From Gammaproteobacteria bacterium (GTDB lineage Bacteria > Pseudomonadota > Gammaproteobacteria > GRL18), in NCBI GenBank assembly GCA_028571885.1, contig JAPVVU010000120.1:1-8297 (forward strand): 8,297 nucleotides of DNA. The letters are read 5' to 3'. The translations under genes and the position numbers were made by a program. The notes under the pieces are model-generated. The model made no database searches. It was not told the DNA's origin and saw nothing but the letters and a program-made list of their open reading frames with translations. Below are positions 6,583 through 8,297 of this stretch, piece by piece; the first letter of the stretch is position 1, and each line of letters opens with the position of its first letter.

Positions 6583-8022
6583 ATGAAACCGGTAATAGCT
6601 ATTGTAGGGCGCCCTAATGTGGGCAAGTCTACACTCTTCAATCGATTGACTAAAACCCGTGATGCACTGGTGGCTGATATGCCGGGAGTGACACGGGACA
6701 GGCAGTATGGCGATGGTATTGTGGGTGATCGTCCCTATATTGTCATTGATACAGGCGGCTTGAGTGGTCAAGATGAAGGAGTTGATACCCTGATGGAGTC
6801 CCAGGTCTATCAGGCAATGCAGGAAGCCAACATCATTTTGTTCATGGTTGATGGGCGTGGAGGCATTACCGGGCACGATCAGACCATTGCTCAGCATTTG
6901 CGTGAACTGGGCAAAGAAATAATTGTTCTGGTTAACAAAGCCGAAGGTATGAATGAAGATGTGGTTGAATCTGATTTTTACTCACTGGGTCTGGGACAAC
7001 CCTATGCCGTCTCTTCATCACATGGCGATGGTATTGCCCCTTTGATGGAAGAACTGCTGTCAGAAATACCAGAAGATATTAATGATGATTCAGATCAGGA
7101 CGCGTATACAAAAAGTGGTATTAAACTGGCCATTGTCGGCCGTCCTAATGTCGGTAAATCGACATTAATTAATCGTTTAATGGGTGAAGAGCGAGTCATT
7201 GCATTTGATCTGCCGGGTACCACTCGAGATAGTATTTTTATTCCCTTCGAACGCGATGGACAGCGATATACTTTTATTGATACTGCGGGTGTCAGACGTC
7301 GAAGTCGTGTTAAAGAAACGATTGAGAAATTCTCCATTATTAAAGCATTACAGGCAATTGAATCTGCTAATGTGGTTATTTTAATGCTGGATGCCCATGA
7401 GGGGATCACTGATCAGGATTTACATCTGCTGAGTTATGTTCTGGAAAAAGGCCGGGCGTTGATTATCGCGATTAATAAATGGGATGGCATGACCAAAGAT
7501 GCTCGAGAGTTTGTCAAAGAGCAGCTGGAACGCCGTTTACCTTTTCTTGATTATGCGAAATATCACTATATTTCTGCGCTGCATGGCAGCGGTGTTGGTT
7601 TGCTTTATGAGTCTGTTGATAAAGCCTATGAGTCTGCAATGAAAAGGCACCAGCCTGCCAGGTTAAGCAGTTTATTAGAAGAAGCCGTACAAATGCACCA
7701 GCCGCCGCTAGCGCGCGGACGTCGTATTAAGTTGCGTTATGCACATCAGGGTGGACAGAACCCGCCGCTTATTGTAATTCATGGTAGTCAGACAGATCAC
7801 ATACCAGAGTCATATAAACGTTATTTGATGAATTCATTTCGTAAGTGGCTGAAACTGGAAGCGACTCCCATTCGACTGGAATTTAAAAACAGCTCCAATC
7901 CTTACCGCGGCACCAGAAGAAATAACGATAAAAGCAAGCAGCTGATGGAAAAACGCCACCGTCAGACCAAAAACATGGCGAGAAAATACCGCGGCAAGAA
8001 GAACAAAAGAACGAATCGTTAA
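6583..8022 (+). CDS. der: Ribosome biogenesis GTPase Der (EngA), tandem G domains
   Basis: Essential double-GTPase that helps mature the 50S ribosomal subunit in the cytoplasm. G domain 1 carries GRPNVGKS (9-16), DTGG (56-59) and the G4 motif as NKAE (118-121). G domain 2 carries GRPNVGKS (186-193), DTAG (233-236), a standard NKWD (298-301) and SAL (331-333). An acidic linker (about 160-175) joins them, shorter than in E. coli. A KH-like domain occupies about 350-440, including ARGRRIKLRYAHQGGQNPP (377-395), and the protein ends in a strongly basic tail (about 440-479) suited to rRNA binding. Length of 479 aa is normal. In domain 1 the aspartate that usually contacts the guanine base is glutamate, a conservative change. 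The start lies 24 bp after bamB with a weak purine-rich site (AAGAGAAAG) just upstream. Confidence 0.97.
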   Translation: MKPVIAIVGRPNVGKSTLFNRLTKTRDALVADMPGVTRDRQYGDGIVGDRPYIVIDTGGLSGQDEGVDTLMESQVYQAMQEANIILFMVDGRGGITGHDQTIAQHLRELGKEIIVLVNKAEGMNEDVVESDFYSLGLGQPYAVSSSHGDGIAPLMEELLSEIPEDINDDSDQDAYTKSGIKLAIVGRPNVGKSTLINRLMGEERVIAFDLPGTTRDSIFIPFERDGQRYTFIDTAGVRRRSRVKETIEKFSIIKALQAIESANVVILMLDAHEGITDQDLHLLSYVLEKGRALIIAINKWDGMTKDAREFVKEQLERRLPFLDYAKYHYISALHGSGVGLLYESVDKAYESAMKRHQPARLSSLLEEAVQMHQPPLARGRRIKLRYAHQGGQNPPLIVIHGSQTDHIPESYKRYLMNSFRKWLKLEATPIRLEFKNSSNPYRGTRRNNDKSKQLMEKRHRQTKNMARKYRGKKNKRTNR

Positions 8023-8032
8023 GAGAAGTTAT

Positions 8033-8057
8033 AAGTTGTAAGTTGTAAGTTGTAAGT
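8033..8057 (+). repeat. Heptamer tandem repeat AAGTTGT (left arm)
   Basis: AAGTTGT occurs three times in succession from 8033 to 8053 and is followed by the start of a fourth copy, AAGT. The complementary version occupies 8139-8159 in the right arm. Confidence 0.9.
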
Positions 8058-8168
8058 CAGGAGAAAAATCAAAAGCAGCTCGGTGGTATTTAGTTATTCC
8101 TACCGGTCTTCTTTTCTCTTGCTCTTGCTCTTGCTTTTGACTTACAACTTACAACTTACGACTTTTTT
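8038..8168 (+). terminator. Possible terminator for der from the inverted repeat plus T-run
   Basis: The 21-bp stem is followed on the + strand by six T residues at 8163-8168, and the structure lies between convergent genes, where a terminator is expected. The loop of 80 bases and AT-rich stem are not those of a standard intrinsic terminator, so this is tentative. Confidence 0.3.
8116..8139 (+). repeat. Hexamer tandem repeat CTCTTG
   Basis: CTCTTG occurs three times exactly (8116-8133), followed by the near copy CTTTTG (8134-8139), directly next to the right heptamer arm. It is a simple-sequence tract in the loop of the inverted repeat. Confidence 0.85.
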
Positions 8169-8170
8169 CT

Positions 8171-8297
8171 CTACTGCGTCATAGTCATAAATGTTGTGAT
8201 TTGAGCAGAGGCTTTTCTTAGGTTTAAGCTCAGCAGGCGTGCAATGCCTTTAAGAATTTTTATCCCAACTTCAGGGTGTTTGCTCAGTAGGGTGTTA
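8171..8297 (-). CDS. C-terminal end of a probable cyclic-nucleotide-binding-domain protein (partial)
   Basis: The minus strand is open from the right edge to a TAG at 8173-8171, giving the last 41 residues of a gene that starts outside the window. The peptide includes HPEVGIKILKGIARLLS and LNLRKASAQI, which matches the helix that closes cyclic-nucleotide-binding (CRP/FNR-type) domains, typically HPELAxKLLxALAxxLSxRLRxxN. No helix-turn-helix follows, since the protein stops about 10 residues later with TFMTMTQ. If the assignment is right, the protein is either a stand-alone cNMP-binding protein or one where this domain is C-terminal, not a classic CRP-like DNA binder. It converges on der across the inverted repeat. 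The family call rests on one short helix pattern. Confidence 0.55.
   Translation of the reverse strand, partial: NTLLSKHPEVGIKILKGIARLLSLNLRKASAQITTFMTMTQ

Larger units (their letters stand above)
8022..8172. repeat. Inverted-repeat element between convergent genes (21-bp perfect arms)
   Basis: Bases 8038-8058 and 8139-8159 are perfect reverse complements over 21 bp, each arm built from the heptamer AAGTTGT or its complement. The outer ends also match as AGAGA at 8022-8026 and TCTCT at 8168-8172, with imperfect pairing between. The central 80 bases hold a hexamer array. No open frame fills the element. It begins on the der stop codon and ends at the stop codon of the convergent minus-strand gene. 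It could be a MITE-like or REP-like dispersed repeat, a convergent terminator, or both. Confidence 0.75.

Noticed and set aside
6571..6897. Minus-strand open frame opposite the start of der
   Set aside because: It lies opposite the conserved first G domain and resembles no family I know; treated as a shadow.

Overview
The window is a conserved housekeeping block of a gammaproteobacterium. Read left to right on the + strand it carries rlmN, pilW (pilF), rodZ, hisS, yfgM, bamB and der, the order found around hisS in Escherichia coli, Pseudomonas and relatives. Base composition is moderately AT-rich. The lineage call rests on gene order, an outer-membrane PilW lipoprotein (type IV pili), a BamB lipoprotein, and HisS and Der sequences close to the E. 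coli proteins as I remember them. I cannot name a genus.

Layout: bases 1-106 hold an edge fragment, GC-rich in bases 1-60 and AT-rich after that. Its minus strand reads like the OB-fold of a PAN/Rpt-type AAA+ ATPase, but no ordinary start is visible for that fold. From 107 to 8022 seven + strand genes lie close together, with gaps of 116 bp or less: rlmN (23S rRNA/tRNA methyltransferase), pilW (pilotin for the PilQ secretin), rodZ (MreB-linked cell-shape protein), hisS (histidyl-tRNA synthetase), yfgM (membrane-anchored helper at the Sec translocon), bamB (outer-membrane assembly lipoprotein) and der (ribosome-biogenesis GTPase). No terminator is evident between them. ispG, which sits between rodZ and hisS in many gammaproteobacteria, is absent; only 54 bp separate the two. 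From 8171 to the right edge is the minus-strand 3' end of a convergent gene, probably a cyclic-nucleotide-binding-domain protein.

How they work together: rlmN, hisS and der serve translation; yfgM and bamB serve export and envelope assembly; pilW and rodZ serve surface structure and shape. yfgM and bamB are translationally close (TAATG overlap), and pilW and rodZ are only 2 bp apart.

The unusual layer is repeats. The window has short tandem arrays of different periods: 15 bp inside rlmN, 12 bp before pilW, 18 bp inside rodZ, 13 bp before hisS, and 7 bp and 6 bp between der and the convergent gene. Both coding arrays have periods divisible by three and encode extra low-complexity peptide. The 7-bp arrays form a perfect 21-bp inverted repeat between the convergent genes. 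I see no CRISPR array, tRNA, rRNA, transposase or clear new multi-gene system. The most worthwhile leads are the edge AAA+ fragment, the repeat insertions in rlmN and rodZ, and the inverted-repeat element after der.
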